A DNA stretch of 64,000 nt from Owenweeksia hongkongensis DSM 17368 (GTDB lineage: Bacteria; Bacteroidota; Bacteroidia; Flavobacteriales; Schleiferiaceae): contig CAMBEZ010000008.1 of NCBI GenBank assembly GCA_945865885.1, positions 1 to 64,000 of the forward strand. The letters are read 5' to 3'. Below the pieces are notes generated by a model, which worked only from the letters and a program-made list of their open reading frames with translations, was not told the origin of the DNA and made no database searches. Below, piece after piece: positions 43,063 through 51,007 of this stretch. Every line of letters starts with the position of its first letter. Position 1 is the first letter of the stretch. Both the position numbers and the translations under genes were made by a program.

Positions 43063-43650
43063 TCACACTGCATCCGGAGAATTGTTGATAAACTCACCCA
43101 CTTCGGACAGCTCCGCGTACCACGCTTCACCGTAGGCCCGAATCAGCGGCTCCTTGAGGAACTTGTAGATTGGAACTTTCAGTGATTCACCCAGTTGGCA
43201 CGCCGGTGCGCAGACGCTCCAGCGATGGTAATTCAGCGCATCATACGATCGATAACGGGTTACGCGGATGGGGTACAGGTGGCAAGACAACGGTTTCTTA
43301 AAGGAAACGGCGCCGTCCTGGTGCGCTTGTTCAATAGCGCACAAAGCGGTGCCGCGGTCGTCAAAAACAACATAGGCACATGCGCCCCCGGGAGCTACCA
43401 AAGGAGTGACTTTTTCGCCGTCTACATCCGTCACCCAAGCGCCCTCGCGCGCCAGAGCGGCGCGCCCTTCTTCGTTCAGGTACGGATCCACTGCCGCTTG
43501 AATGGAATCCAACACGGCGCACTCGTCGTCGGACAAGGGCGCACCACTGTCGCCTTCAATGCAACATGCCCCCTTGCACGCCGTTAAATCACAGACAAAT
43601 GCGTTGCTGAAGACAGACTCTGCCACAATGGTTTTTCCCACCTCTACCAT
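43063..43650 (-). CDS. DUF3109 family cysteine-rich protein
   Basis: 195 residues. Conserved cysteines occur in Cys-Asp-Leu-Thr-Ala-Cys-Lys-Gly-Ala-Cys-Cys-Ile, Gly-Gly-Ala-Cys, Leu-Cys-Ala-Ile-Glu, Leu-Ser-Cys-His-Leu-Tyr-Pro-Ile and Cys-Ala-Pro-Ala-Cys, a layout like the YkgJ-type metal or Fe-S proteins. Function unknown. The longer frame's first starts are excluded by an exact -7 element TACCTTTG 6 nt before the ATG at 43650. It lies upstream of nrdBA on the same strand. Confidence 0.85.
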   Translation of the reverse strand: MVEVGKTIVAESVFSNAFVCDLTACKGACCIEGDSGAPLSDDECAVLDSIQAAVDPYLNEEGRAALAREGAWVTDVDGEKVTPLVAPGGACAYVVFDDRGTALCAIEQAHQDGAVSFKKPLSCHLYPIRVTRYRSYDALNYHRWSVCAPACQLGESLKVPIYKFLKEPLIRAYGEAWYAELSEVGEFINNSPDAV

Positions 43651-43655
43651 AGGTT

Positions 43656-43663
43656 CAAAGGTA
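43656..43663 (-). promoter_or_regulatory. -7 promoter element of DUF3109
   Basis: Exact TACCTTTG on the minus strand, 6 nt before the ATG. Faces the marC element 10 bp away. Confidence 0.65.
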
Positions 43664-43673
43664 GGAGATGAAG

Positions 43674-43681
43674 TACCTTTG
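43674..43681 (+). promoter_or_regulatory. -7 promoter element of marC
   Basis: Exact TACCTTTG, 10 nt before the ATG at 43691. Forms an inverted repeat with the opposing DUF3109 element. Confidence 0.65.
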
Positions 43682-43690
43682 CGAGGCATT

Positions 43691-44266
43691 ATGGGATTCT
43701 CATTCTCGGAAATACTTTCGGCCACCATGGTCTTGTTTGCGGTGATAGACATCGTGGGGAGCATTCCCTTGATTGTCTCCCTCCGCGAGCGGGTAGGCCA
43801 CATTCAATCCGAAAAAGCTACGGTGGCGTCGGTGGTCATCATGGTGTTGTTTTTGTTCTTTGGAGACTCTTTCCTGCATCTTTTTGGCGTAGACATCCAC
43901 TCCTTTGCTGTTGCCGGATCCTTTGTCCTGTTCTTCTTGGCCATGGAAATGATCTTGGGCATTCGCATCTACCGAGACGCCGAACCCGAATCTGCCAGCA
44001 TTGTGCCCATTGCCTTTCCGTTGGTGGCAGGCGCGGGAACCCTCACCACCTTGGTCTCTATAAAAAGCCAATTTGCAGCCATCAACATCTTGATTGCCAT
44101 TCTTTTAAATGCAATTCTGGTGTACTTAGTTTTGAAAAATTCCAAACGCATTGCGGACGTAATCGGCAAAAATGGAATCAACATACTGCGCAAAGTGTTC
44201 GGTATTGTGCTGCTCGCCATTGCGGTCCGACTCTTCACCTCCAATTGGTCAACCTTACTCGCATGA
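43691..44266 (+). CDS. MarC family membrane protein (UPF0056)
   Basis: 191 residues with six hydrophobic helices. Family signs are Phe-Ala-Val-Ile-Asp-Ile-Val-Gly-Ser-Ile-Pro at the first helix, Gly-Ser-Phe-Val-Leu-Phe-Phe-Leu-Ala-Met-Glu-Met and Ile-Ala-Phe-Pro-Leu-Val-Ala-Gly-Ala-Gly. MarC proteins are integral membrane proteins without a proven function; the old link to multiple antibiotic resistance was not confirmed. The start at 43691 follows the -7 element; the stop overlaps the glyS ATG by 4 nt. Confidence 0.88.
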   Translation: MGFSFSEILSATMVLFAVIDIVGSIPLIVSLRERVGHIQSEKATVASVVIMVLFLFFGDSFLHLFGVDIHSFAVAGSFVLFFLAMEMILGIRIYRDAEPESASIVPIAFPLVAGAGTLTTLVSIKSQFAAINILIAILLNAILVYLVLKNSKRIADVIGKNGINILRKVFGIVLLAIAVRLFTSNWSTLLA

Positions 44267-45807
44267 GCCTTACCCCCGAAGATCGCTTCAAAGCGGTCGT
44301 AGCCCACGCCAAAGAATACGGCTTTGTCTTCCAAAGCTCCGAGATCTACGACGGACTGGCCGCCGTATACGACTACGGTCAAAACGGTTCGTTGTTGAAA
44401 AACAACCTCAAAGAGTACTGGTGGCGCTCCATGGTGCAGCTCCACGAAAACATAGTGGGCATTGACTCCGCCATTTTCATGCACCCCACCACCTGGAAAG
44501 CCTCTGGGCACGTGGACGCCTTCAACGACCCCTTGATCGACAACAAGGACAGCAAGAAGCGCTACCGCGCAGACGTCCTGGTGGAAGAATACGTCGAGAA
44601 AATTCGCCAAAAAGCAGAAAAGGAAGTGGCCAAGGCCGCCCAACGGTTTGGGGAAACGTTTGACGAGGCCTTGTACCGCCAAACCAACCCCCGGGTGGTG
44701 GAATACCTCACCAAGGCAGACGCGGTGATGGCGCGCTTTGTTCAGGCCCTGGAGGCAGGTGATTTGGACGCCGTACGTCAAGTCATTCTGGACGAAGGCA
44801 TTGCGTGCCCCGTAAGCGGAACCAAAAACTGGACCGAGGTGCGCCAGTTCAACCTGATGTTCGGCACCAAAATGGGCAGTGTGGCGGAAGGCTCAACGGA
44901 CCTCTACCTCCGCCCAGAAACCGCACAAGGGATTTTTGTCAATTTTCTGAACGTCCACAAAACCGGACGTACCAAAATTCCGTTTGGCATTGCCCAAATT
45001 GGAAAGGCCTTCCGAAACGAAATCGTTGCACGGCAATTCATTTTCCGCATGCGCGAGTTTGAACAAATGGAAATGCAATATTTTGTTGCGCCGGGCACCG
45101 AGATGGAGTGGTACGAAGCTTGGAAGGAAAAACGCATGGCGTGGCACCGCAACCTGGGATTCTCCGCGAGCAAGTACCGCTTTCACAACCACGACAAGCT
45201 GGCGCACTACGCCAACGCTGCGGCAGACATTGAGTTTGAGTTTCCGTTTGGATTCAAAGAATTGGAGGGAATCCACAGCCGCACTGATTTTGACTTGCGC
45301 AACCACGAAGCATTTTCCGGTAAAAAACTTCAGGTCTTTGATCCGGAGTCCAATACTTCGTACATCCCCTTCGTGGTAGAAACCTCCGTCGGTTTGGACC
45401 GTCTCTTCTTGGCGGTACTTTCCACGGCCTACGACGAAGAGACGCTGCCGGACGGATCCGTGCGCACGGTGCTTCACTTGCCCCCTGCACTCGCTCCCAC
45501 CAAAGCGGCTATTCTGCCGTTGGTCAAAAAAGACGGTTTGCCGGAGCTGGCGCACGAGCTCTTGAATTCGCTGAAATTTGACTTTCACGTGGCCTACGAC
45601 GAGAAAGATGCCATTGGCCGACGGTACCGCCGCCAGGACGCGTTGGGTACGCCCATTTGCATCACCGTGGACCACGAAAGCCTTACGGACGGCGCGGCCA
45701 CGCTCCGTTACCGAGACAGCATGCAACAAGAACGTTTGCCCTTTGCTGCTATCCCCGCGAAAATCAGGGAAGTGGCCAGCATGGAAGTACTTTTGAAACA
45801 ATTATAA
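44263..45807 (+). CDS. glyS: Glycine--tRNA ligase (homodimeric type)
   Basis: 514 residues, class II synthetase: motif 2 region Phe-Arg-Asn-Glu-Ile and motif 3 Gly-Leu-Asp-Arg, with Phe-Met-Phe-Gly-Thr-Lys-type and Leu-Arg-Pro-Glu-Thr-Ala-Gln-Gly segments typical of the dimeric enzyme shared by Bacteroidota, Gram-positives and eukaryotes. A C-terminal anticodon-binding domain follows. The ATG overlaps the marC stop (ATGA); a TTG at 44245 gives a longer, unsupported N-terminus. Confidence 0.96.
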   Translation: MSLTPEDRFKAVVAHAKEYGFVFQSSEIYDGLAAVYDYGQNGSLLKNNLKEYWWRSMVQLHENIVGIDSAIFMHPTTWKASGHVDAFNDPLIDNKDSKKRYRADVLVEEYVEKIRQKAEKEVAKAAQRFGETFDEALYRQTNPRVVEYLTKADAVMARFVQALEAGDLDAVRQVILDEGIACPVSGTKNWTEVRQFNLMFGTKMGSVAEGSTDLYLRPETAQGIFVNFLNVHKTGRTKIPFGIAQIGKAFRNEIVARQFIFRMREFEQMEMQYFVAPGTEMEWYEAWKEKRMAWHRNLGFSASKYRFHNHDKLAHYANAAADIEFEFPFGFKELEGIHSRTDFDLRNHEAFSGKKLQVFDPESNTSYIPFVVETSVGLDRLFLAVLSTAYDEETLPDGSVRTVLHLPPALAPTKAAILPLVKKDGLPELAHELLNSLKFDFHVAYDEKDAIGRRYRRQDALGTPICITVDHESLTDGAATLRYRDSMQQERLPFAAIPAKIREVASMEVLLKQL

Positions 45808-45824
45808 AAAAATATTCACGACCC

Positions 45825-45854
45825 TTGTTGAAGTGTTGAAAATTCCTACCTTTG
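45825..45854 (+). promoter_or_regulatory. Full promoter of the small acidic lipoprotein
   Basis: TTG (45825-45827), 19-bp spacer, exact TACCTTTG (45847-45854). A 44-nt A-rich leader (AAAAAAACAAAACAAAA before the ATG) follows, the form linked to strong translation in Bacteroidota. Confidence 0.7.
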
Positions 45855-45897
45855 TTCCGGATTTCGAGCTTAACTCACCCAAAAAAACAAAACAAAA

Positions 45898-46086
45898 ATG
45901 AAAAAAGTTGCCTTCTTCATGAGCGCTTTCGCTCTGGTGGCTTTGGTTGCTTGCAATGGCGCCGAAGAAACTGCAAACGACGCAACAGCTGTTGACACTA
46001 TTGTTGACGCTGCCGTTGATACTGCTGCTGCTGCTGCTGACACTACGGTTGACGCTGCTGCTGACGCTGAAGCTACTGCTGAATAA
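45898..46086 (+). CDS. Small Ala/Asp/Thr-rich lipoprotein
   Basis: 62 residues. The signal peptide ends in the lipobox Leu-Val-Ala-Cys (Cys19); the mature 44 residues are almost entirely Ala, Asp, Thr, Val and Glu in Val-Asp-x-Ala-like units, highly acidic and probably unfolded. The DNA includes five consecutive GCT codons and prefers GCT, GTT and ACT, unlike its neighbours. A full consensus promoter, an A-rich leader and a perfect terminator suggest high expression. Similar tiny lipoproteins are widespread in the phylum, and their role is unknown. Confidence 0.8.
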   Translation: MKKVAFFMSAFALVALVACNGAEETANDATAVDTIVDAAVDTAAAAADTTVDAAADAEATAE

Positions 46087-46108
46087 TTTAGCACTGCACA
46101 ACGCAAAG

Positions 46109-46134
46109 AAAGCCGCCCTTGGGCGGCTTTTTTT
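46109..46134 (+). terminator. Rho-independent terminator after the small lipoprotein
   Basis: AGCCGCCC-TT-GGGCGGCT followed by a T7 run. Confidence 0.9.
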
Positions 46135-46161
46135 ATGCGCCGAAGCGGCGAAAAATTTGCT

Positions 46162-47625
46162 TTAAGGACGCGCGCTCTTCAATAGAGCCAGCGCTGCATC
46201 TACGGCGTAGTCTCGCGTCAATTGCAACTCCAGGTAGGCTTGAGCACCGCGTTGAAAGCGTATTTGCTCCAACGTCAAGGCAAACCGAATCCACTCCATG
46301 TCTTGTTCGGTCATGGAGGCCACCGCCTCTTCCAAGCCGGCTTCTGCCAGGAACTGCCACAAGCGTTCGTCTGTCACCCATACTTCCTGGGTCCTGCCTC
46401 GGTCTGATTCTGCCCAAGCAAAGGTCAGTTGGTCAAAGACCTCCAATTGCCGCACAGACCCCAGCCAATGCGGCCCGTATAACGTGTCCAGGGACAATTC
46501 AACATTCGGACGCAATCCGCCCGTTCCATCGCCCGCGGCGCCTTTGCCCAAACGTTGGATGTTTTTCTTTTTGGGCGTGAGGTAAACCGCCGTTGTCAGG
46601 CGCAAGCGAGAACCGTCGCGCAACACCCGCTCGTCCTGAACCAGGCCTTTTCCAAAGGTGTTTTTTCCCATCAGCGGTGCCCGACGGTGGTCCTGCAGCG
46701 CCGCGGCAAAAATTTCCGCCGCAGAAGCTGTTTCGCCGTCCACCAAAACCACTACGGCCCCTTTTTCAAACGATCCGCCAGCAGTAGCTACCGTGCGCTC
46801 GGGCGGCCCGGTACGGCCAACGGTCCACACCACGGTTTTGCCCGCAGACAAAAACTCATCCGCCGCAGCCACCCCGGATGCCAAAAAGCCACCGCCGTTG
46901 CCGCGCAAGTCCACCACCACGCCGGAAAGGCGCTCCCGTTTCGCTTGGCGCAAGAAACTCCGAACCTCCTCCGGCGTGTGCTCGCCAAATCGTTCAATGC
47001 GCACGTAACCCACGCGGCCGGAGTCTAGCCGGGCCGCACGAACACTGGGCACCGCAATGGACGCTCGTTGAACCGTCACTTGACGGACGGTTTTGGCGCG
47101 TGGAGACCATACGGAAACCTGAACAGAAGATCCGGCGGGTCCTTTCAAAACACCCACCAAACTGTCTGAGGACCAGCCCACCACGGGCACCCCGTCCACG
47201 GCGATCAACCGATCGCCCGGCCGCAGTCCTTTCTTGCGCGCCGGCCCCCGCACGGAAACCACCGCCACGGTATCCCGAATCCACCGGTACTCCATTCCAA
47301 TGCCCTCGTAAGCGCCCGCCAATTCTTCATCCAAACGCAGAGCGTCGGATTGCGGCAAATAAACAGAATGAGGGTCTAGTCTGCCCAGAACATCGTTGAA
47401 GGTGACCTCCACCAAGGAGTCAACCGCCACCGGGTGGACGTACTCGTCCGCAACAATACCCAAAAATTCCTGGAATTTGCGCGCCGCCCGAGCTTCCGGG
47501 CCGGTTTCCCAAGACATTCCACGGCTTCCCAGCCAGATCCCGGCACCCAAACCCAAGAGCAAGCAAGCGCCCGCTACCATGGCCCACCGCGCTGTTCTAG
47601 AAATAGTTTTTTGTTTTGGCGGCAT
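46162..47625 (-). CDS. C-terminal processing peptidase (S41 family, PDZ domain)
   Basis: 487 residues. N-terminal membrane anchor (WAMVAGACLLLGLGAGIWLG), then the S41 N-domain, a PDZ domain (Gly-Ile-Gly-Met-Glu-Tyr to Gly-Leu-Arg-Pro-Gly-Asp) and the catalytic core with Ser in Gly-Glu-Thr-Ala-Ser-Ala-Ala-Glu and Lys in Gly-Lys-Asn-Thr-Phe-Gly-Lys-Gly. It cleaves C-terminal tails of periplasmic proteins. It starts 3 nt after the dCMP deaminase stop, so the pair is cotranscribed. Confidence 0.93.
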   Translation of the reverse strand: MPPKQKTISRTARWAMVAGACLLLGLGAGIWLGSRGMSWETGPEARAARKFQEFLGIVADEYVHPVAVDSLVEVTFNDVLGRLDPHSVYLPQSDALRLDEELAGAYEGIGMEYRWIRDTVAVVSVRGPARKKGLRPGDRLIAVDGVPVVGWSSDSLVGVLKGPAGSSVQVSVWSPRAKTVRQVTVQRASIAVPSVRAARLDSGRVGYVRIERFGEHTPEEVRSFLRQAKRERLSGVVVDLRGNGGGFLASGVAAADEFLSAGKTVVWTVGRTGPPERTVATAGGSFEKGAVVVLVDGETASAAEIFAAALQDHRRAPLMGKNTFGKGLVQDERVLRDGSRLRLTTAVYLTPKKKNIQRLGKGAAGDGTGGLRPNVELSLDTLYGPHWLGSVRQLEVFDQLTFAWAESDRGRTQEVWVTDERLWQFLAEAGLEEAVASMTEQDMEWIRFALTLEQIRFQRGAQAYLELQLTRDYAVDAALALLKSARP

Positions 47626-47628
47626 AGC

Positions 47629-48072
47629 TCAACCCAAATCGGTTGCGTGCTCGTCTTCAAATGGAAGGTAGTCCAACTGCACTCCGGCCTTGGCCAAAAA
47701 ATCCAAGCCCGTTGTGTCTTTATAGTTGTCTGCGTACACCACCCGCACCATTCCAGACTGGTAAATTAATTTGCTGCAATCGCGGCACGGACTCATCGTT
47801 AGGTAAAGTGTGGCGCCCGAGCAACTTTGGGTGGAGGAAGCAACTTTTAAAATAGCGTTGGCTTCTGCGTGAAGCACGTACCATTTGGTGTCTCCCAAGT
47901 CTTCCTCGCAGGGATTCTCAAATCCCGTGGGGGTTCCGTTGAATCCGTCGGAAATGATGGTGCGGTCGCGAACAATGAGCGCGCCCACTTGCCTTCGCGA
48001 ACAGTGGGAGAGTGAGGCCCACTCTCTGGCCATCCGGAGGTATGTCCGGTCGTAACGCTCTTGCTTGGTCAT
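47629..48072 (-). CDS. Deoxycytidylate (dCMP) deaminase
   Basis: 147 residues starting MTKQERYDRTYL. Zinc and catalytic motifs: His-Ala-Glu-Ala-Asn-Ala and Pro-Cys-Arg-Asp-Cys. It converts dCMP to dUMP for thymidylate synthesis, complementing the ribonucleotide reductase 5 kb away. The longer frame is excluded because it runs back through tRNA-Leu. The ATG is only 12 nt from the tRNA 3' end, with no terminator or separate promoter visible, so its mRNA probably arises from a tRNA-mRNA precursor. Confidence 0.93.
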   Translation of the reverse strand: MTKQERYDRTYLRMAREWASLSHCSRRQVGALIVRDRTIISDGFNGTPTGFENPCEEDLGDTKWYVLHAEANAILKVASSTQSCSGATLYLTMSPCRDCSKLIYQSGMVRVVYADNYKDTTGLDFLAKAGVQLDYLPFEDEHATDLG

Positions 48073-48084
48073 GATAGCGTCTTG

Positions 48085-48165
48085 TGCCCAGGGCGGGAAT
48101 CGAACCCGCACACCAGAGGTACACGAGTTTGAGTCGTGCGCGTCTACCAATTCCGCCACCTGGGC
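48085..48165 (-). tRNA. tRNA-Leu (anticodon CAA)
   Basis: Minus strand: acceptor GCCCAGG pairs with CCTGGGC, D arm with GGCGGAATTGGTAGACGCG, anticodon stem CACGA/TCGTG with loop CTCAAAC, T arm GCGGGTTCGATTCCCGC, discriminator A. CCA is not encoded (CAA follows), unlike tRNA-Ser. Reads UUG codons. A -7 element lies 15 nt upstream. Confidence 0.94.
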
Positions 48166-48179
48166 TGGTGTTACGTGGG

Positions 48180-48187
48180 CAAAAGTA
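48180..48187 (-). promoter_or_regulatory. -7 promoter element of tRNA-Leu
   Basis: Exact TACTTTTG (TAnnTTTG) on the minus strand, 15 nt before the tRNA 5' end; 14 bp from the opposing prs element. Confidence 0.6.
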
Positions 48188-48201
48188 AAACAAAAAATTC
48201 A

Positions 48202-48209
48202 TACATTTG
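48202..48209 (+). promoter_or_regulatory. -7 promoter element of prs-rplY-pth
   Basis: Exact TACATTTG, followed by a 20-nt leader ending in ACGAAACAAAA before the ATG. Confidence 0.7.
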
Positions 48210-48229
48210 CACCCCCGAACGAAACAAAA

Positions 48230-49165
48230 ATGATGGAACCCGTTGCCAAGCTGTTTTCTGGTCGCCTCACGCAAGAGTTGTCCCAGCGCATCGCAGATGC
48301 GTACGGTCAGCCTTTGGGTAAGGTGGAGATTACGCAGTTTGCGGATGGTGAATTTCTTCCTTCATTTGAAGAAACGGTGCGCGGTGGACGGGTTTTCTTG
48401 ATCCAATCCACCAACCCGCCGAGCGACAATCTTTTTGAGTTGTTGCAGTTGTGCGATGCTGCAAAGCGCGCCTCCTCAAAACACATCACGGCCGTCCTTC
48501 CTTATTTTGGCTACGCGCGTCAAGACCGTAAAGACAAACCGCGCGTGCCCATTACCTCCAAGTTGGTTGCAAAAATGCTGGAAACGGCAGGCGCCACGCG
48601 CATCATGACCATGGACCTGCACGCAGATCAAATCCAAGGATTTTTTGAAGTGCCCGTGGACCACCTCTATTCCTCTTCTTTGTTCCTCCCGGACATAGAG
48701 GCCTTGGGGTTGGAGAATTTGACCATCGCGTCCCCAGACATGGGCGGCTCCAAGCGGGCCAATGCCTACGGCGGTAAATTGGGCGCTGAAGTGGTGATTT
48801 GCTACAAGCAACGCAAAAAAGCCAACATCATCGACAAAATGACCGTCATTGGCGAGGTGAAAGATCGCCACGTGATTTTGGTGGACGACATGATCGACAC
48901 CGGGGGTACTTTGGTGAAGGCCGCAGATATGCTCATGGAAAAAGGTGCGTTGAGTGTACGCGCCTACTGTACGCACGGGGTTCTTTCCGGCGATGCTATT
49001 GAAAAAATTGAAAATTCGGCCATGACGGAACTGGTGATTACAGACACCATTCCGCTGCGCCGTCCCTCCTCTAAAATTCGAGTAATCAGCGTGGCGCCGT
49101 TGTTTGCTTCTGTGATGCGCGCCGTTCACGCCCACGAATCCATCAGTGGGCACTTTTTGATGTAA
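48230..49165 (+). CDS. prs: Ribose-phosphate pyrophosphokinase
   Basis: 311 residues from the ATG at 48230 (an adjacent ATG at 48233 is possible). Signs are Leu-Pro-Tyr-Phe-Gly-Tyr-Ala-Arg-Gln-Asp-Arg-Lys, Asp-Leu-His-Ala-Asp-Gln-Ile-Gln-Gly-Phe-Phe and the PRPP loop Val-Asp-Asp-Met-Ile-Asp-Thr-Gly-Gly-Thr. It makes PRPP for nucleotide, His and Trp synthesis. The longest frame extends into the tRNA-Leu antisense strand and is excluded by the promoter. Followed 21 nt later by the L25 gene. Confidence 0.96.
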   Translation: MMEPVAKLFSGRLTQELSQRIADAYGQPLGKVEITQFADGEFLPSFEETVRGGRVFLIQSTNPPSDNLFELLQLCDAAKRASSKHITAVLPYFGYARQDRKDKPRVPITSKLVAKMLETAGATRIMTMDLHADQIQGFFEVPVDHLYSSSLFLPDIEALGLENLTIASPDMGGSKRANAYGGKLGAEVVICYKQRKKANIIDKMTVIGEVKDRHVILVDDMIDTGGTLVKAADMLMEKGALSVRAYCTHGVLSGDAIEKIENSAMTELVITDTIPLRRPSSKIRVISVAPLFASVMRAVHAHESISGHFLM

Positions 49166-49186
49166 AACACCGTTAATTCCCTTTCC

Positions 49187-49780
49187 ATGAACTCCGTTCA
49201 CATCCAAGGCACCCTCCGCACCGAGCTCGGAACCAAGTATGCCAAAGCCCTTCGCGCAGAAGGTCAAGTTCCGTGTGTTATTTACGGCGGCGAAGCCCCC
49301 GTCCACTTCTCAGCCCCCATCTTGGGATTCCGTAGCCTAGTCTACGTACCGGAGGTGAACCTAGCGGTTATTGAGTTAGACGGCAAAAAATACGAAGCCG
49401 TTATCAAAGAGATGCAGTTTGACGTGTTGAAAGACACGCTGACCCACATCGACTTCATTCAAGTAGTCTTGGGCAAACCCGTTACGGTTGACGTGCCGGT
49501 TAAATTGACCGGTAATGCCGCAGGCGTGCGCTTGGGTGGTAATTTGAAGATCGTAATGCGCAAAGTAAAAGTGAAGGGCATCGTTACCGAAATCCCGGGA
49601 ACGATTGAGCACGACATTACCGCTTTGAAAATAGGTGAATCTCTGCGCGTCAACGAAATCAAAGAAGGCAAGCCCTTCGAGATTTTGTCCCAAGATTCCG
49701 GCGTTATTGCCACCATCAAAACCACACGTAATGTGGTTGTTGGCGCCGTGGAAGAAGAGACCGAGGAGGCTGAGGCCTAA
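49187..49780 (+). CDS. rplY: 50S ribosomal protein L25 / Ctc type
   Basis: 197 residues: the L25 beta-barrel (Gly-Thr...Arg-Ala-Glu-Gly-Gln-Val-Pro-Cys-Val-Ile-Tyr-Gly-Gly) plus the longer Ctc/TL5-type C-terminal domain (Val-Pro-Val-Lys-Leu-Thr-Gly-Asn-Ala-Ala-Gly-Val) and an acidic tail. It binds 5S rRNA. prs, L25 and pth form a unit; the gap to pth is 5 nt. Confidence 0.95.
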   Translation: MNSVHIQGTLRTELGTKYAKALRAEGQVPCVIYGGEAPVHFSAPILGFRSLVYVPEVNLAVIELDGKKYEAVIKEMQFDVLKDTLTHIDFIQVVLGKPVTVDVPVKLTGNAAGVRLGGNLKIVMRKVKVKGIVTEIPGTIEHDITALKIGESLRVNEIKEGKPFEILSQDSGVIATIKTTRNVVVGAVEEETEEAEA

Positions 49781-49785
49781 TCGGC

Positions 49786-50358
49786 ATGAACGGCGTTCGA
49801 AAGTTCCTCGTGGTGGGGTTGGGAAATCCCGGCCAAGAATACGCAGGAACTCGCCACAACATTGGATACGACGTAGTGGATGCCTGGGCTCAGGCGTCCA
49901 CTGCTCGTTTTAGCCCGGACCGCTACGGCGACCGCGCCCAAATCACGCTCAAAGGGAGAACCATCGTCTTGATTAAGCCCAATACCTTCATGAATTTGAG
50001 CGGCAAAGCCGTACGGTATTGGCTGGAAACGGAGAAAATTCCGTTGGAAAACGCGGTGGTGGTGGTGGACGAATTGGCCCTGCCGTGCGGCACCACCCGC
50101 CTCAAATTAAGCGGATCCGACGGCGGCCACAACGGTCTCAAAAGCATTCAAGAAGTCTTGGGGAAGCAGGATTACCCCCGCCTCCGTTTTGGCATTGGGG
50201 CAGACTTCGCCAAAGGGCACCAAATAGACTATGTTTTGGGACCCTGGAACGCAGACCAGCACGAACCTGTAAAATTGGGCATTGAGCGTTCCATCAAGTT
50301 CCTGGAAAGCTTTGTCTTGGCCGGCGCCGCAACGGCGATGAACCAGTACAACCAATAG
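49786..50358 (+). CDS. pth: Peptidyl-tRNA hydrolase
   Basis: 190 residues with Val-Gly-Leu-Gly-Asn-Pro-Gly...Tyr-Ala-Gly-Thr-Arg-His-Asn-Ile-Gly (catalytic His), Lys-Pro-Asn-Thr-Phe-Met-Asn, Val-Val-Asp-Glu-Leu-Ala-Leu-Pro and Gly-Gly-His-Asn-Gly-Leu-Lys. It recycles tRNA from dropped-off peptidyl-tRNA. End of the prs-rplY-pth unit, convergent with the next gene. Confidence 0.96.
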   Translation: MNGVRKFLVVGLGNPGQEYAGTRHNIGYDVVDAWAQASTARFSPDRYGDRAQITLKGRTIVLIKPNTFMNLSGKAVRYWLETEKIPLENAVVVVDELALPCGTTRLKLSGSDGGHNGLKSIQEVLGKQDYPRLRFGIGADFAKGHQIDYVLGPWNADQHEPVKLGIERSIKFLESFVLAGAATAMNQYNQ

Positions 50359-50371
50359 TTTGGTTTATGTT

Positions 50372-50941
50372 CTACAGTCGGTACAAAACCCCGATTGAAA
50401 CTTGGCCAAAATGGTCTTGTTCGCCCAAATCGTAGCGCCCGATTCCCTGAATATTCAAGGCCATCCGTTCCGGAGCCAACCAAATGTTAAGTCCTGCACC
50501 CACTACGGCTAAATTGCTGGTAGGATTCGCCAAATAACTCCGCGTACTAACGCCCAAACCGGCCCGCATTGTAGCATTGCAGACACTCCCTAAAAATTCA
50601 AAAGTTGTGGAGGAGTATTCTCCAGTTAAATCCGCCGCGGCAATTCTTCCGGCTTTCAAACTGCCGCCGGATAAGGTAACGTTAACGCCTGCCAATGCGC
50701 CTTTATTGCCAACTTGAACTAAAGGGAAGTTAATGCCAACCGTATTGGGAATCAAAGTCAAGCCTGGGAGCTCAACACCAAGGGGTGTTTTCGAACCGTT
50801 GTCGTCAATGAATGCATAACCCAGTACAAAGGCCTTTGGCAAACCCGTACTCTTGGAGGAACCATTCTGCGCAAAGGCGGCGCTTGTTGTTAACCAAGCA
50901 AAAAGTACCAGAAAAAAAGATGGGTTGAACCTAGTGGACAT
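50372..50941 (-). CDS. Secreted beta-rich protein, possibly small outer-membrane barrel
   Basis: 189 residues from the ATG at 50941. Signal peptide ending Ala-Phe-Ala-Gln; the rest alternates hydrophobic and polar residues with frequent Gly, and ends in Val-Ser-Ile-Gly-Val-Leu-Tyr-Arg-Leu, a terminal strand suited to outer-membrane assembly except that the last residue is Leu rather than Phe. I do not recognise a specific family. A TACCTTGG element and a 22-nt A-rich leader precede it. Confidence 0.65.
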   Translation of the reverse strand: MSTRFNPSFFLVLFAWLTTSAAFAQNGSSKSTGLPKAFVLGYAFIDDNGSKTPLGVELPGLTLIPNTVGINFPLVQVGNKGALAGVNVTLSGGSLKAGRIAAADLTGEYSSTTFEFLGSVCNATMRAGLGVSTRSYLANPTSNLAVVGAGLNIWLAPERMALNIQGIGRYDLGEQDHFGQVSIGVLYRL

Positions 50942-50963
50942 GATTTCTATTTGTTTATTTGCA

Positions 50964-50971
50964 CCAAGGTA
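50964..50971 (-). promoter_or_regulatory. -7 promoter element of the secreted protein gene
   Basis: TACCTTGG on the minus strand with TTTG 17 bp upstream; A-rich leader to the ATG at 50941. Confidence 0.5.
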
Positions 50972-51007
50972 CACTTAATTTCCGCAAACAAAGACCCGGA
51001 GAGGTGA

